From the NCBI GenBank assembly GCA_935421135.1, contig OW285189.1, positions 17,629,072-17,693,071 on the forward strand: a stretch of DNA of 64,000 bases. The letters run 5' to 3'. Position numbers and translations under genes: made by a program. Source of the DNA: Bugulina stolonifera. Taxonomy: Eukaryota > Bryozoa > Gymnolaemata > Cheilostomatida > Bugulidae. This document shows positions 37,595-50,900 of the stretch, piece after piece. Under the pieces are notes generated by a model. It had not been told where the DNA came from and ran no database searches. It saw only the letters and a list, made by a program, of their open reading frames with translations. Every line of letters begins with the position of its first letter. Position 1 is the first letter of the stretch.

Positions 37595-39658
37595 CATACA
37601 GATCGTTATATTTTTCTTAATTTGTGAACATCTGAATCCAGAGGTTCCATGGTATTGTATATTATTCTTAGAACCTGGTATGTGTGTTTCATGATCAAAA
37701 TTACTCTATGGAGAAAAAAGTTATTCACTGATAAATAAGGGACCATTTTAAATATAGTCATAGTTACGGTATTTCCATTGGAGCACTTCGAAATACTCCT
37801 TAAATAGATCTTCGTTTGGGAGTGATTCTACCATGAAATAGTCACACTAGATTCATTGAATAATATCAAATAATATAAACTATACCTAGACCTCGGCATC
37901 AAGTCAACTTGTTATTAAAACCAAAGCTACATGTAGTATGTCCAACTGGTGCTATAGTAATACATTTCACTAACAATATCACGATATGACCTCTGCTAGG
38001 ATTTTAAGCTTGACTCAGACTCAATCGTAGTCATCATGATGGCTTAAAATTCTAGCAAGGCGTCATGTCGTGGCCAAAGTCATTAATGTGTACCACACGT
38101 ACACTCACATTAATATAACGCTAATTCTAACTTTTTAATGTAATATCGTATATTCATGTATCTGCTCATTCTTAACCTCAATTTTGTTTTCCACTTTGAT
38201 ATTATACTCGTTTATAACATTGCTGTGTATAACTAGTAGCAAAATATTATATTTCGCTGTTGGAACAGACCCGGTTCATTTTGTTTCATTTTATTACAGC
38301 ACACTTCAAACACTTTGAATGGCAGACTATTTTTCTTATCCTTGATGTTTTTTAACATGGTATTTTCGACTGTTTAGTCTACATGGGTGTGACAATCCTG
38401 TGTGTATTAATGAAGGCTCTGATGCCCTGATATTAACATACAGGCCAGAAGCACTCTACTAAACTAAATCTAGTAAACATGTATTACTGCTTTATGATGG
38501 ACTGATATTACATAATATATCTTATTGTTTTAGAAATATCATTAACATTCCTGGCCAATGAAGAGATTGCAATACTGTTTGAAATATATAACACTTTATC
38601 ACATTTTTGTCTTCAAAAATAAATATATTTACTATTTTCAAAACCCAATCACCTTCTTTCCTTCAAATACCAGCAAGTGTAGTTGGCCGGATATCAACAA
38701 GCAAATAAACTAATTTTACATTTGCCTGAAAAACAGGGATTAGTCTCAATCGGTTACACTGAGGCTTGGACCATATATAAAACCTGCTTCATTATATTTG
38801 TAGTAAAAGGTGACTAAATATATTTATACTGGAAATTGAGAAAATTGTGGCATTTTTTTTTGAAAAAGCATCTACAGTAGAGTCTGCTCTTTTATCTAGA
38901 GAATCTATTGGAAAGTAGATTACTAGTATTTTCAACTTTTCTTGCTAAAAATATTGATGACTAAATGTACTTGATAAATATTCCAAATAAAGTTCAGGGT
39001 TATTTCATTGTCCAACCCACTGGACTAACATAAATAATCTGCCAACTCTTTCAACAGCAAATGGGCAGTGTATAATAATTTGTTAAACTGAGGAATTATG
39101 CTCTCTGCTGTATTAGGCAAAAGTAACTATAGAACAATGCATCATTGAATTTTTGAAACCATTTATTCTGATAATCAAGAGTTGAGAGTAAACACTGGTA
39201 AGATAACTATAATATTAAATATCTTCCTTCAAATTCAACATAATAGAATGTGGATATTGCTAACTTCTTCCATTAGAATATGCAAACAAATAGAATTAAA
39301 GAGGCCATTATCAATAAATACTTTCCTATAAAAGATGTATAGATGATAAGGGAGGACCTCTAGCTGGTTATAAAACACGACTAAGCCAACAGAAGAGCAA
39401 ACTCCTGTCTTACAGATTGGCCTAAGCCTATTCAATCACTATCATATTATACTACTGTACAGAGTATGTCTTGCAAGAAAAGATAAATCCATATTATTTT
39501 GCTATTCACTTTGTCTCTGGCTCTATGCTGCATTGTTGTTGGCCAACATCCTATTCTTGCAATAATTCTAACAAGGTTTCTTATTGGGTACACCAACAAG
39601 ACCTATGTATCTATTGGGCATGTACTATACAGTGTAGGATATACTGGTTACAGCTTAA
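37595..39658. other. Intergenic region between Ig gene B and PSMD3
   Basis: AT-rich with no recognisable gene. It contains one inverted repeat (37980-38073) and, near its right end, the presumed 3' UTR of PSMD3. Confidence 0.45.
37980..38073. repeat. Imperfect inverted repeat (hairpin/MITE-like)
   Basis: The left arm, around TATGACCTCTGCTAGGATTT, pairs with the right arm around AAATTCTAGCAAGGCGTCAT across a loop of about 30 bases, with about 28 of 33 positions matching by eye. Confidence 0.7.
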
Positions 39659-42600
39659 CTAGAATCCATCAAAATCTTCGTCTGCTATCTCCTTGGCACT
39701 TTCCAATTCTAATTGTTCTCGCTCTCTCCTTTCGTCGGCAGACTCTAAATCCTTGTTGTATGACTTGGGAGGAAACCTCATGGCTTTTACAGAACTATTG
39801 TGTATGTCAAGGCAGAAAGTAATGCGCTGATGGAAGGCTGCCATTGGCTCTCTAGTACTGTATATGTCTGCATTCTCTTTGGACTGTACAAAACCTGTGA
39901 ATACATACAAGATAATAATACAAGTGTTGATCAGCCTCAAATCACATATTGTTCAACAACAGCAGTTCTACTAGTAAGGACGTCAGATAGTGATAACAGG
40001 CCCACATTGCTCTACAATATAGGAATAGCAGTTATCAACCAGTGACTATAAATTTAGTGTTTACCCCAGGCCGCATGTCTTTTAATCCGAAGTAATACAG
40101 ACTTAAGACAATATTATAATAACAATGTTTGCACATACCCACCCCAACATAAAACCACCCTTAGGTCTAAAAAAACAAAGTGTCTGCTGACTTTAATCTC
40201 AAAAACTATGGTTTGATTTTAGAGTTGTCTTTTGCTTTTTAATTGAGAAAACAACTTCAAACTAATAACTTTTACGTTTAGGGTATGACAATTTTGATAG
40301 ACAAGTAGGTACAGCTTGCTACCATCTACACCTACCTTTCTCATGGTTTATTGTAGCGTCTATCACATTGTCCCGAATAGCCTTGGCTACAATATATTCT
40401 GCATCTTCAGGGCTATCCAGTTGTAGTTTTGAGGCTACATCTGCCAAAGAAATCTTCGAGTAGGACATGTTAATCATCCTGACCCCAGTTTTGATGACAT
40501 TGTGTCGTAGCCTCACTATGAGTGTGTAGGTTCCATCAGCTCTGAATTTCTCCCCATGCTGGCTGAGAGTGTCTGTGAACTTGGCCAAGTTGCCTGTAAA
40601 ACGCAACAACTTGACATTTTATGATAATGCATGCAACTTGTTAGCAATATTAACCCTTGGATTCGAGTTTTTACTGAATAATACCGAAACACTGTGGAGC
40701 ATCAGGATAACCTCTTTTTCAATAGTATTCCACAGCCACATTTATATGCATGGTCAGAGAAGGGGTTTGTGAGTGACAACATGCACATTGTACCTTAATA
40801 GTAGAACGTTACTACCTCACAGCTTGGGTTAGGGCACTCTCAGTACCACTAACTGGAATCTTCAAGACAAGCCAAACCGAAAATAACGGCACATGAAAGA
40901 GTAGGGTCTCCCATAGGCCGTACTAATACTACAACAACTACCCAGAAACCCTAAAATATGTTCAGTGGACTGTTTCCACTCAGCACACACCCTACATACC
41001 TGTGCGCACAGCTTGTGTGAGCTGGAAGTATGGCGCAAGCGTTTTCTTGTATATTGGCTCCCGAAACAAGGACCTCTCTGGTATATCACCCAACAAAAGC
41101 TCAACTGTTACAGCTAACTTCTGGACAGTCTGTCTAAATCCTGGGGCACCATGCTGTGGAGCTTTTCTGATAGCCTGCACCAGATTCTTATGAGCATCGG
41201 TGTAATCGAGCTGAATGGCTTTGATGCGACCAAGATAGTAGAGAAAACGCGCCCACTCGTTATTATTAGCTAGTTCAGGAAACGTTGACTTGCTGACGAG
41301 TTTATCAGCTTGGTCATAAAGGTCATAGGTTAGGTAGTTTCGGAGCAAAAGGTTGAGAAGGCTAGCTTGACCTTCAATATCTGAGTGAAGAGCAGCGGTA
41401 CGTAGTCGGCCGTGGAGGAAGCTAGAAGGAAATGAAATACATTAGCCAACAAAAGAACTTAATAAACACTTGATTAGCATTGCGATTGGCTACTATTTCT
41501 GGGACGTTTCTGGCGCCAAACATTACTGTCACAATAATATATACATTCGGAAACATCGGAACATATTACTCCGTGATATTGGATATAGAAACATTAGTAA
41601 ACTCAGCATTGGATGTTGTGATAGTGGAGTATTTCATATTGATATCGCCAATGCCATGTGGATATTGAAGAGCATTAGGTATTGGATTCATTTTTCAAGT
41701 ATCTGCCCCACGCCTGGTAACAGACCATCGAGTTCAACGCCATAAAAATAAAAATACATCAACACATCAAAATCTTTAGACCAACTTTTTTATGAAGTAG
41801 ACCAAAGGGTGGTTGCAAATGTGGTAATACCCTTCTTTGAAATTGTACAAAAATTGAATAAAATGGGGCCCTAAAGCAACCAACTTTTCCATCAGCCACC
41901 ACACAAATTATGTAGCGAAGAAAATCTGGGAATGTATTTCAACAACCGTACAGGGTAGAAGAAGCCCTACAGAGTGATGCATGGTTTCTGCTAATTCGTA
42001 TGATATCGGTTTTTGTTGATAATGATAAAGTAATCATTTAGTAACAGTCTAAGGCTGTTTATGGGGGCACTCCACATCATCATTTTCCATCCATTATCAG
42101 TCACGACATTAAGTCGGTCACGATTTCAGTGTTCCAATGATTTCTTAATGCAATTCATTATTCAACCCCAAAGAAGGGTACCCACATTTGGCTTGCTTAG
42201 CATCATCTACGCATGGCTAAGAAATCACTGACTACGGTGATAATTAGGCTATCTATTGCCTACTATTTAATACTAGCAGCATTTCTTAAGACGTGACTAG
42301 AAAATATGCATGTAAGAAATCTTGTGGCGATATCTACTCCATTTATTTTACCTTCTAATTGAATCCAGCTTTCCATCCAACTCATGAGCACGGGCATAGT
42401 AGAAGTAGCATTTTGCTTGCAACCCATCAAGGGTTCGCCGATTTAAAGTCCCTAGTTTATCAACCATTGCCTTAGACCACCTTACCGCTTTTTCATAAGA
42501 CTGGTTGTCAATCAAATATATAAGTAGAAGTAAGCTGATATATGTTGACACTTCCGGCAATAACAGTTGAGTACTGGCTTTAGCAGACCGTGGTTGAAAT

Positions 42601-42947
42601 AGAAGAGGTTTGCTGTCGGTTTCCATAGATGGCTCTAAATATTCTAACAGTTTTGCCTTGTCATTTAGTGGCGGTGTAAAATACCCATTAATTACTGCAA
42701 ATAACACCGCACTGTTTAGCTTTTTCCTTGTAGTGGTCAAAGACCTCAAAACTCTAGAAACAAATCGAGAATCCTTCAATTGAACACTCTTTTCTATTAA
42801 CTGAACATGCTGCTTGAGATCTTCCAGTGTGAGAACATCTGGGTCTTTGATTTCCTCCGACTTCTTGCTGGTATCCTCATCTTTTTTCTCTTCGGTCTTT
42901 ATCTTAGCATCTTTTATTTCAACATCCTTAATACCAGTTGAAACCAT
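39659..42947 (-). CDS. PSMD3: 26S proteasome non-ATPase regulatory subunit 3 (Rpn3)
   Basis: Subunit of the 19S lid, with a PCI domain that scaffolds lid assembly. Four exons: 42352-42947, 41000-41421, 40336-40593 and 39659-39894. Every junction is GT-AG and the sum of 1,512 nt gives 503 residues, against about 534 in human. Conserved signatures include [96 protein letters not shown] and the C-terminus [21 protein letters not shown] chose MVSTGIKD as start because the family begins with a charged linker; the frame extends upstream to another Met at 43025 without similarity. It is transcribed divergently from H2A.Z. Confidence 0.97.
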
Positions 42948-43231
42948 AATGACAGTGTTCAAACCAAATAGAATGAAAAGTTGAGAAAGTTTCAATGACT
43001 GGCAATTCGGAAGCCTAGTCCGCACTGAATGAAACCAATGAACTTTTTTCCACCAATAATTATTTGGGATCTCGTTGAATAGTTCAAATCTTGAACTGAT
43101 TGGCTCGGACTGCTAATGGCTTTGTTTTCTCGCTTTCTATTGGTTTGACTTCATAAATTTATACCGCTATTGCAGATTTGGCGCTCGAAGGTTCCGACAT
43201 TGTTGTTATCTATTTAGATTATTTGAAAAAA
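42948..43231. promoter_or_regulatory. Divergent promoter shared by PSMD3 and H2A.Z
   Basis: Only 284 bases separate the two start codons. The interval holds a perfect E2F-type site TTTGGCGC (43177-43184), ATTGG (inverted CCAAT) at 43099-43103 and 43139-43143, further CCAAT words near 43034 and 43051, and a TATAAATT-like stretch near 43155. CCAAT and E2F elements are typical of S-phase histone-related genes; their use here is inferred. Confidence 0.65.
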
Positions 43232-46200
43232 ATGGTAAGAATATATCTTGGATTCTTACGTTTGTTTTAGAACATCTAGTGTTGATTATGTCATATTCTT
43301 ATTCTGTAGGACATGCAGATTTCAAATCTGTTGTTATTTTCCAATTACTCGAATTTTTACTCCATCTGCGTCTGTTTCAATAGGCTGGCGGGAAAGCAGG
43401 CAAAGATTCCGGAAAAACAAAATTGAAGTCTGTGTCTCGATCCGCAAGAGCTGGTCTGCAGGTAAATATTGAAGCACGTGAACCTGTCTCTCGCAATCAT
43501 AATCATAATTATATGCACTTCTAGTACTATACCAACAAACCTTATAGTTGTGGCCCAACCCCTTGGTCTGACTTGCCTACTCCCACTCTGTGATTACGTC
43601 TACCAATAATCCACAAAATCGTTGTAACTCAAACTGTTACTCCAACTTTTCTCATGCCTCGCACATGTACATGCACTGAACTTTTAAGGCATAATAATGA
43701 TGCTAACTGACACTCCATCATCACCATGGTATGGTACTCGATAGTTGAGTCAATTCACTGAGTTAAAAGTTTCTAGAGACAGACTGAGACTCGGGTCTTA
43801 TGACAGTGCAGGCGGTTTCAAATTACTTACTACTAACTGGTCTTGTGTATTAGTTTGTTTTTCCCCAGGGAAGTGATGTAAATGAAATGCTGTGTAGAAG
43901 AAGACTCCTATGATATTACTGACATCAATTTCTGCCACAACCAGTGCTCAAAGTGTACCGGCTCGCTCAGGCTCGGCGAGCCTGTAAGAAATCGTCATGG
44001 CTTTCTTCTAGGCTCGCCGAGCCCTAACAATATAATGCGCCAAAGTTGGGTTTTCCCATACGCAGATGCTGGGAAAGTCGAAAACAATCAAGAGTCTGGC
44101 ACGTTGCTCATATGAAATCGCGTGATAGTATTAGTTTAACGACAAAGCTAAGGGCGCAGCAATGTTGAGTAAATCCCCTTTTGGTCATCGTGATAAGCAA
44201 TTGTAAATAGCTAGACCTTTCAGTGCAGGGAACAGCTTATGCTTTATTTCCGGAACAAGTTGAACTTGTTTTCTTTCCATACTCTTGAGTTTCAATCAGT
44301 AAATTACTAATTATTTTTCACCGAAAACTATTGTAGCAGCTGCTCTTTATGCAGTCAAGTTTGCAAAGCTGATTAACTAAGTGAGTCAGTCGTTTTTAAA
44401 GTTCCAAAATGTTCTATGTGGCCCTGTGTACTATCTAATTTTCTTTTGTGATTTTTTTGGTAGTCATCATGATCATCCTTATGATGAGATGAGCAAATTG
44501 GATAATCAATCATAATGATGATGATCATCATCATATGATGTATAAATATTAATATAATTATGATAATAATAATAAAATTATCATTGTTGTTAGAATAATG
44601 ATGATAATAGTAATTATTATTATTGCTAATAATAAAAATAGTAATTATGTAATAGTGGTTGTAGTAATGTAGGCCTCCTGTAGTGGTAGAAGTCAACGGC
44701 AATTTGTAAGGCTGCTGGCAGATGAGCTAGCAATATTTGTTTGGTGACTGTCCTGAGTTTCTGTCACTTTCTGTATTTTTTATTAATAATAAAAAATGCC
44801 CTTTTTGATAAACTATTATTATTATTAATGATATATGATGGTTATTATTATGAAAATTTTAATATTAATATTAAATATTAATTCATCTCCCAAATAAGTC
44901 ATATCTTGCCCCTAAAATATACTTCAGCTTGCTTGTAAGATGTTGAATTTTTGAAATTTTCCGCTGCGCGGGCTAGGCGGGGGGTGCCCGCACCCCACCC
45001 TATATCAGAGCCTGTAAGAACTCCCATACACTTTGAGCACTGGCCACAACCAATGTATACCATAATAGTTTTCTCCCTCGAACAATCCGAGATATAAGAA
45101 TTGGCTATCCCGAATAAAAGTAAATCAGCGATACGCTGTATTATTGACCTTTTCACTGTAGCACACTGTTAGTAATGAGGCATTCAACTTGCACAATTTG
45201 TGATAATAGAATGTTCTATCAACGACGAGTGAGTAACGAGTGAGTGACAGTGCCTACTGTAACTGTGTTTATTTGCGGTTTTGAACAAATAACCTTGATT
45301 ATCTTTTGAGAAATAGGAGGCATGTACATGTTGCTCTGGAGGAATGAGTGTCTGTCACTAGAACAATGTCAGAAAAGTTTTAGGGAAAAACTGTGAATAG
45401 TAATGCTCTTCATTGTGTCTAGGTGTATATTATGGCACATTCGACATTGCCAGAAACTAAAAGACAAAGTTATTCAACGTTAATATGATTAACGTATCCT
45501 GGTGTTGTGAACAAGAATTGTGCATGGAACTTATGACAACATTATAGCGCCTCCACACTTTGGTAGTTGATAGTCCCTATGGCACATAATTATATGCTTT
45601 GACCATGATACATTTTCAGATGGGTTTCTACAGATAATGATTTTTACCATTGAAATAGACACAATAATTTCACATTATCACTAATGTTGAGTGAGGAACT
45701 GTGACTACTTCAGTTGCAATTCAATAATCTTCATTTTCACTTGATATTATTTGTTTGTAGTTCCCAGTGGGCCGTATTCACAGACATCTGAAGGAACGTA
45801 CTACTAGCCATGGTCGTGTTGGAGCTACAGCAGCAGTCTACAGCGCTGCTATTTTGGAATACCTAACAGCTGAGGTAATTTTACTCCAAGGAGCAACATA
45901 CCAGCACACTAGTTGTAACAGTGGTAGTCTTTATGTAGTATCTGCATGATTATCGGAAGCACAATATTCTTCTTGTTGATTTGGCTTGGCCAAGAGATGG
46001 GATGTGGAAGGCAGAGCACACTGCTTTATATTGTTTACTGCCACTGGTGTTATAACTCTTGCATTCTGTGTCTTGTAGGTGTTAGAGTTGGCAGGAAATG
46101 CCTGTAAAGATATTAAGCAGAAACGTGTTACTCCCCGTCACTTGCAGCTAGCCATTAGAGGGGACGAAGAATTGGATCTTCTAATAAAGGCAACAATAGC

Positions 46201-46273
46201 TGGTGGTGGTGTTATACCTCACATTCATAAGTCTCTAATTGGAAAGAAAGGATCTCAAAGCACCAAAAATTAA
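43232..46273 (+). CDS. H2AZ: Histone variant H2A.Z
   Basis: Four exons: 43232-43234 (the ATG alone), 43384-43461, 45761-45874 and 46079-46273. They total 390 nt and 129 residues, matching the usual 128. The product replaces H2A in nucleosomes at promoters. It reads [20 protein letters not shown], then [52 protein letters not shown] and the H2A.Z-specific docking segment [20 protein letters not shown], ending [13 protein letters not shown]. The longer histone fold loop and the [13 protein letters not shown] segment distinguish it from canonical H2A. Intron 2 is 2.3 kb and holds an inverted-repeat structure. A poly(A)-like AATAAA near 46848 lies far downstream. Confidence 0.98.
43941..45043. 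repeat. Inverted-repeat-bounded 1.1-kb segment in H2A.Z intron 2
   Basis: CCAGTGCTCAAAGTGTA at 43941-43957 is repeated exactly in reverse complement at 45027-45043. The word GAGCCTGTAAGAA occurs in direct orientation just inside each arm (about 43978 and 45008), and GCTCGGCGAGCC forms a local palindrome. The interior is ATGATGATCATC-type simple sequence. It could be a non-autonomous DNA transposon or a foldback, but no target duplication is evident. Confidence 0.5.
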
Positions 46274-47444
46274 TATCCTTGGAACATTTTTTATTTCATA
46301 GCATCTCAAAAATATAAGTTAGGACTTAGGTAATGGGTGTTTGCTGTGATTACAGTAACATCGTTATGAGAAGGTAGACTGAATTGGCGACAACATTATG
46401 TTATAGCTACTCGCCAACGTTCTGTAGTGCTGTGAATTCATAGACCCCTACATACTGCAGTCTACAAGTGTAAATACAGTGATTTTGAGCACTCTTTTTA
46501 TTTATTAGTTTTTAGTGATTCACTATAATTCTGTAGGTAGCTATACAATATGTGTTAAACATGCTAGATAAAGGTATTGTGTGTAAGTACATCTAGTAGT
46601 ACCAGACACTTGTCTTTATTATTGTCACATGTACAGAACCTTGTAGATACTAACTCACTCTTGGTAATAACATCCTTTATGGCCTGTAGTATTTGTCAAA
46701 TTGTGTTGTATTTTACTCATTTACTCATATGTAACCTCATCTTACTCATGGTATTATAATTTCTTCTATCTCCTTTACATTTGTCAGCATCAAAATAGAA
46801 TTGATTTTGTTTTGTATAAACTTTGATGTACATGTATAATTATCAAAATAAACACTATTACTTCAACCACTATACATGTACATACTGGTATCATGTGCAG
46901 AGACTTGTCCTCAACTAACTGAAGTGGGATAGCTATGGTCTAGGTTGGTTTTAAAATATGAAACTGGGTAAAAGCTACTAAAACAAGCCGTTTTGTCTAC
47001 TGGTGGTGTACAATGTAATTACAAAGTTGTTCTCTCCATCGCTGAAGTGCCCAGCAAGGTTGAACAACTCCTTACACAACTTTTGTTCTTGGTTACTACC
47101 TTGATAATACTGTGCATTTTTGCTGTATGTACTAACTTAACAGGTTTATTGCTTTACTACATGTATATTGGCCTTCCCTGACTTGTTAGAAAGACAACCT
47201 GTATAGTGTACGATGTCACACTACGTATACATCTACATGCATGTATTGTATATATAAACAAGGATATAAATAAATGAAACATAGAAAATATAGAACAAGT
47301 ACACTTTTCGCATCATGAAGGAGACACTTTTTCCCAAACATTATCTGAATTGTCCATGTACACAAATGCATATCATTAAATTACACAGAGCTAATAGGGC
47401 TACTACAAGCAAAAGAAACACTGTACAATAATTATTATTGTACA
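46274..47444. other. H2A.Z 3' flank and intergenic DNA
   Basis: No gene is recognisable. An imperfect palindrome, with 11-base arms CTGTACAATAA and TTATTGTACAG (47421-47445), sits exactly at the left edge of the duplicated DDX49 fragment. Confidence 0.45.
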
Positions 47445-47688
47445 GGCCTACTCCGGAGTTCATAAGCTATAGGGTTCGCCTAGCCATTAGACCTATGTTC
47501 CTTTTCAGAATCCAAAGAGAAATCGATTGTCTTCTAGTTCTAGTGGGCATGGTTGTATGGTCTCATATTGTAATATCCTAGATTTCATTAGGTTGCATCA
47601 CTCGCCTGTGCAAGTAGCCTATCATAATATGTTTCTTCGTTGCAGACCACATTCAACAAGGACAAGCTATGACTGGGAAACCCCACAT
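47445..47688 (+). pseudogene. Truncated duplicate of DDX49 intron 2 and start of exon 3
   Basis: Colinear with 48876-49105: the same words ACTCCGGAGTTCATAAG, GGGCATGGTTGTATGGTCTC and TTTCTTCGTTGCAG, followed by about 45 bases equivalent to the start of exon 3, with substitutions and small indels. The match ends abruptly after CCCCACAT. It lies about 220 bases upstream of the DDX49 ATG, in the same orientation, and retains a splice acceptor. Confidence 0.85.
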
Positions 47689-47906
47689 AGTACTCAGCTC
47701 AGAATAATTTACTTGGCAAGAGTTATCCCCTCTATGATGCGAAAACTTCGCTTATTTTTACTGATGTCGCAGCCTAAACAATGCACTCTTCTATGGTACT
47801 TTGACCATCTTAAAACAGATTATTATTTAGAGGTCAAATACAACGTGAAATAGAGTTTCAGTCCACATGTGAAACAGAGTTGTCACAGAAAACCAAAATA
47901 ATCATA

Positions 47907-50900
47907 ATGGCTAGTTCTAGTGCCAAAAATATCACCACATTCGAACAATTTGGGTTTAACGACTGGCTGGTACAACAATGTTCGGCAGTGGGTATGGCAA
48001 AGCCAACCGAGATTCAGATCAATTGTATACCAGCCATAATGAATGGTAAGTTTAAGTTTACTAACTAGTAACTACAACTAAGCAAATGAAATTGAAATTT
48101 ACATCAGAAAATAATTTTGATTTTTATTTCAAGTAAGAGTTCAGTTTCAGTTTATTTTTTGTTATAATTATAATAATAAATAATAACATAGGCCTATTTG
48201 TAAAGTAACGATTTTTATTAATTAAATATTAATAATTTGATAGATAGATATGCTTATAATTTTACAGTAGAAATTTTGTCTAGCGACTGCCAACTTTTAC
48301 TCTAGAGCAAGGTATAGAATTATATTTCATGCACATATCACAGAACTAAAAGATTTTCATAATCCGTGATAATAATGTACCATTTATTTACTTCAATTTA
48401 ATGGTCTGCATTTCCATAGAAGACTTGAATTTTATGTGCTCTCATGAACAGGCTTTTGCATGTATATAGGGCCTAACCCTTCTTATCAGGCATCATTTGG
48501 GCGATATCATGACCTCTTTGCTCCAGCTGACCAAATGACCTTTTTTCTGCATTTCTGTAACCTATGTACAATCTCTTTGCTGCACCACTATCATTAATAC
48601 TCAATCTCTTTGTAGGGAAGGACTGCATAGGTTGTGCTAAAACAGGGAGTGGTAAAACAGCAGCATTCGCGTTGCCAATACTCCAGAAGCTAAGTGAAGA
48701 TCCTTATGGTATTTATGCTCTAGTGTTAACACCTACTAGAGAACTTGCCTATCAAATTGGTGACCAATTCAGTGCTTTAGGTAAACCAATCCAGTTGAGA
48801 GCTACGGTGATCACTGGTGGCCGGGGTAAGTAGTTGACAGTTTACCATTACCTTATTTCTGTTATGCTTCAGTTAGGCTTACTCCGGAGTTCATAAGTTA
48901 TAGAGTTCGACTAGCCATTAGGCATAGCCTAAGCCTCTAAAGAGATATCAATTGTCCTCTAGTGGGCATGGTTGTATGGTCTCATATTGAAATATCCTAG
49001 AATTCATTAGGTTGCAATCACCCGTCAATACAACTAGACTATAATATGCTTCTTCGTTGCAGACTACATTCAACAAGGCCAAGCTTTGACTGAGAAACCC
49101 CACATTTTAATATCAACTCCTGGACGTTTAGCCGATTTATTAGAGAATACAGACACATTCAACTTAAATAAGATTAAATTTTTGGTAAGTGTCTCACAGC
49201 ATTACTAATAAATCATCTCATTTGTCGTGATTACTTTACGGTAGTAACAGTAGAGTTGTGTAATGATGTGGAATATGACTACATCCATTTATGTGACTTA
49301 TCCATGAGAGAAATTCATTCACCAGGTTCTTGATGAAGCTGATAGACTGCTTACTGATTTTGGAGATTTTGCCGAACAAATGGAACCGATATTCCAGAAG
49401 ATACCAAAGGAGAGACAGACTTTACTCTTTAGTGCCACTATGTCAGATACATTTAAAGAATTACAACGATCAGCCATGTCTGAACCATTCTTTTATGAAA
49501 CAGTTTCACAGTAAGTAAAGTGACATACCCATCTCCCATGTAGTGGGTAATTTAGTTTGTTAATATGTAGTCTATTTTCTGTAGTAGTAAGCTTCGTCAT
49601 AGTTGAAGTAAATGCCTAGAAGCTATTCTCAGGTTTGAATGTCGGTCTCTGACGTTCTGGAGTGAATATTTTCTACGATACTGCTTTGATAGGTTTGGTG
49701 CTGTGCTGTATGAATTAGTATAAGATGGAATTACAGTGAAAATAAGTGGTTCCTTTCCATAACGTTTGGGCAATATGTTAGTGCTACAACTATAACAACA
49801 GTGTACAGTGTCGGACTGGCTAACCTTGAATTGGTAGAACTCTTCCATCAAGGTTGCAAGAATATGTGGAGGAGGGTTGCATGCTGTATGATGTCTAGGA
49901 CTTACTGTGTTATGTAATTGTAGAACAGCAACAGTAGAGCAGCTACAACAATGCTACATGCTTTGCCCATATGAAGTGAAAGACGCATACTTGGTGCAAG
50001 TACTTCGACAGTTCTTGGCTGAAAATAAAAATAGTCTCATCATGGTATTCTCACACACCTGCAAGTAAGTGTCACTAAATTAGTATACTCAGTCACCTTC
50101 AAGTAAGTGTAGTGTCTCTGATGGTATACTCAACTAATTGGGCTTGCGGTTTTATTGCAAAACCATTGTATTACCTGTTATTCCTTATTTATCCTTACAA
50201 TAAAAGGTACAATAGTATGTCAGCCATTTTTTCTGAAAATTAGCCGATTTTACCACCTTTTCAAGGTGAATAGAGGTAGGCCTACCTCAGGGCTCCAAAA
50301 TTGAGAAAAGATTTTAATTTGGCCACATTCAGTTCCAGTTCAAGTTAATTTTTGAAATTTGACGCTATCCTACATGCAGGTGGGATTATAACAGTGCTCT
50401 GTTGTGCTGAGAACATAAAAGACACACATGTTGATCTTTGCATAGGTGAGCACATGGTCATTGACTGGCCCAAGCTGTACGTTATTTGCACTAGAACAAA
50501 GCTTCATCGGCCGAAAAAGAACAAACGGTCTCTAATGTAGCCGAGCGTTTATAACTTGTCGAAGTTTTTTTAACGTTGTGTTATAGCTTCTGTTAAGTAT
50601 GAGTAGGGTATGTATATATGCATGTAGGTGATTATCTTTGCAATCTACTCCGTTACATACAACTGCTTTGGCTTTGGTGTTCACATTACATGTGCAATAA
50701 GGCTATTCTATATATCGTCACGTTTAAGACCAATACCACAACGCATAGCTTATCACGGATGCCAATTATATTATAAAATTGAAATAGAGACGAGCTTCCA
50801 GGTCTCCTCACCAGAGGGAATGGGTTCAATTGTCAGTAGTACTATCGTCTATTGCTCATGGTACTGTTAATAACACAAGCCCATTTCCTATACTAAATCA

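Noticed and set aside
41470..41745. Open frames in PSMD3 intron 1
   Set aside because: They lie in an intron defined by phase-correct splice sites and resemble no protein.
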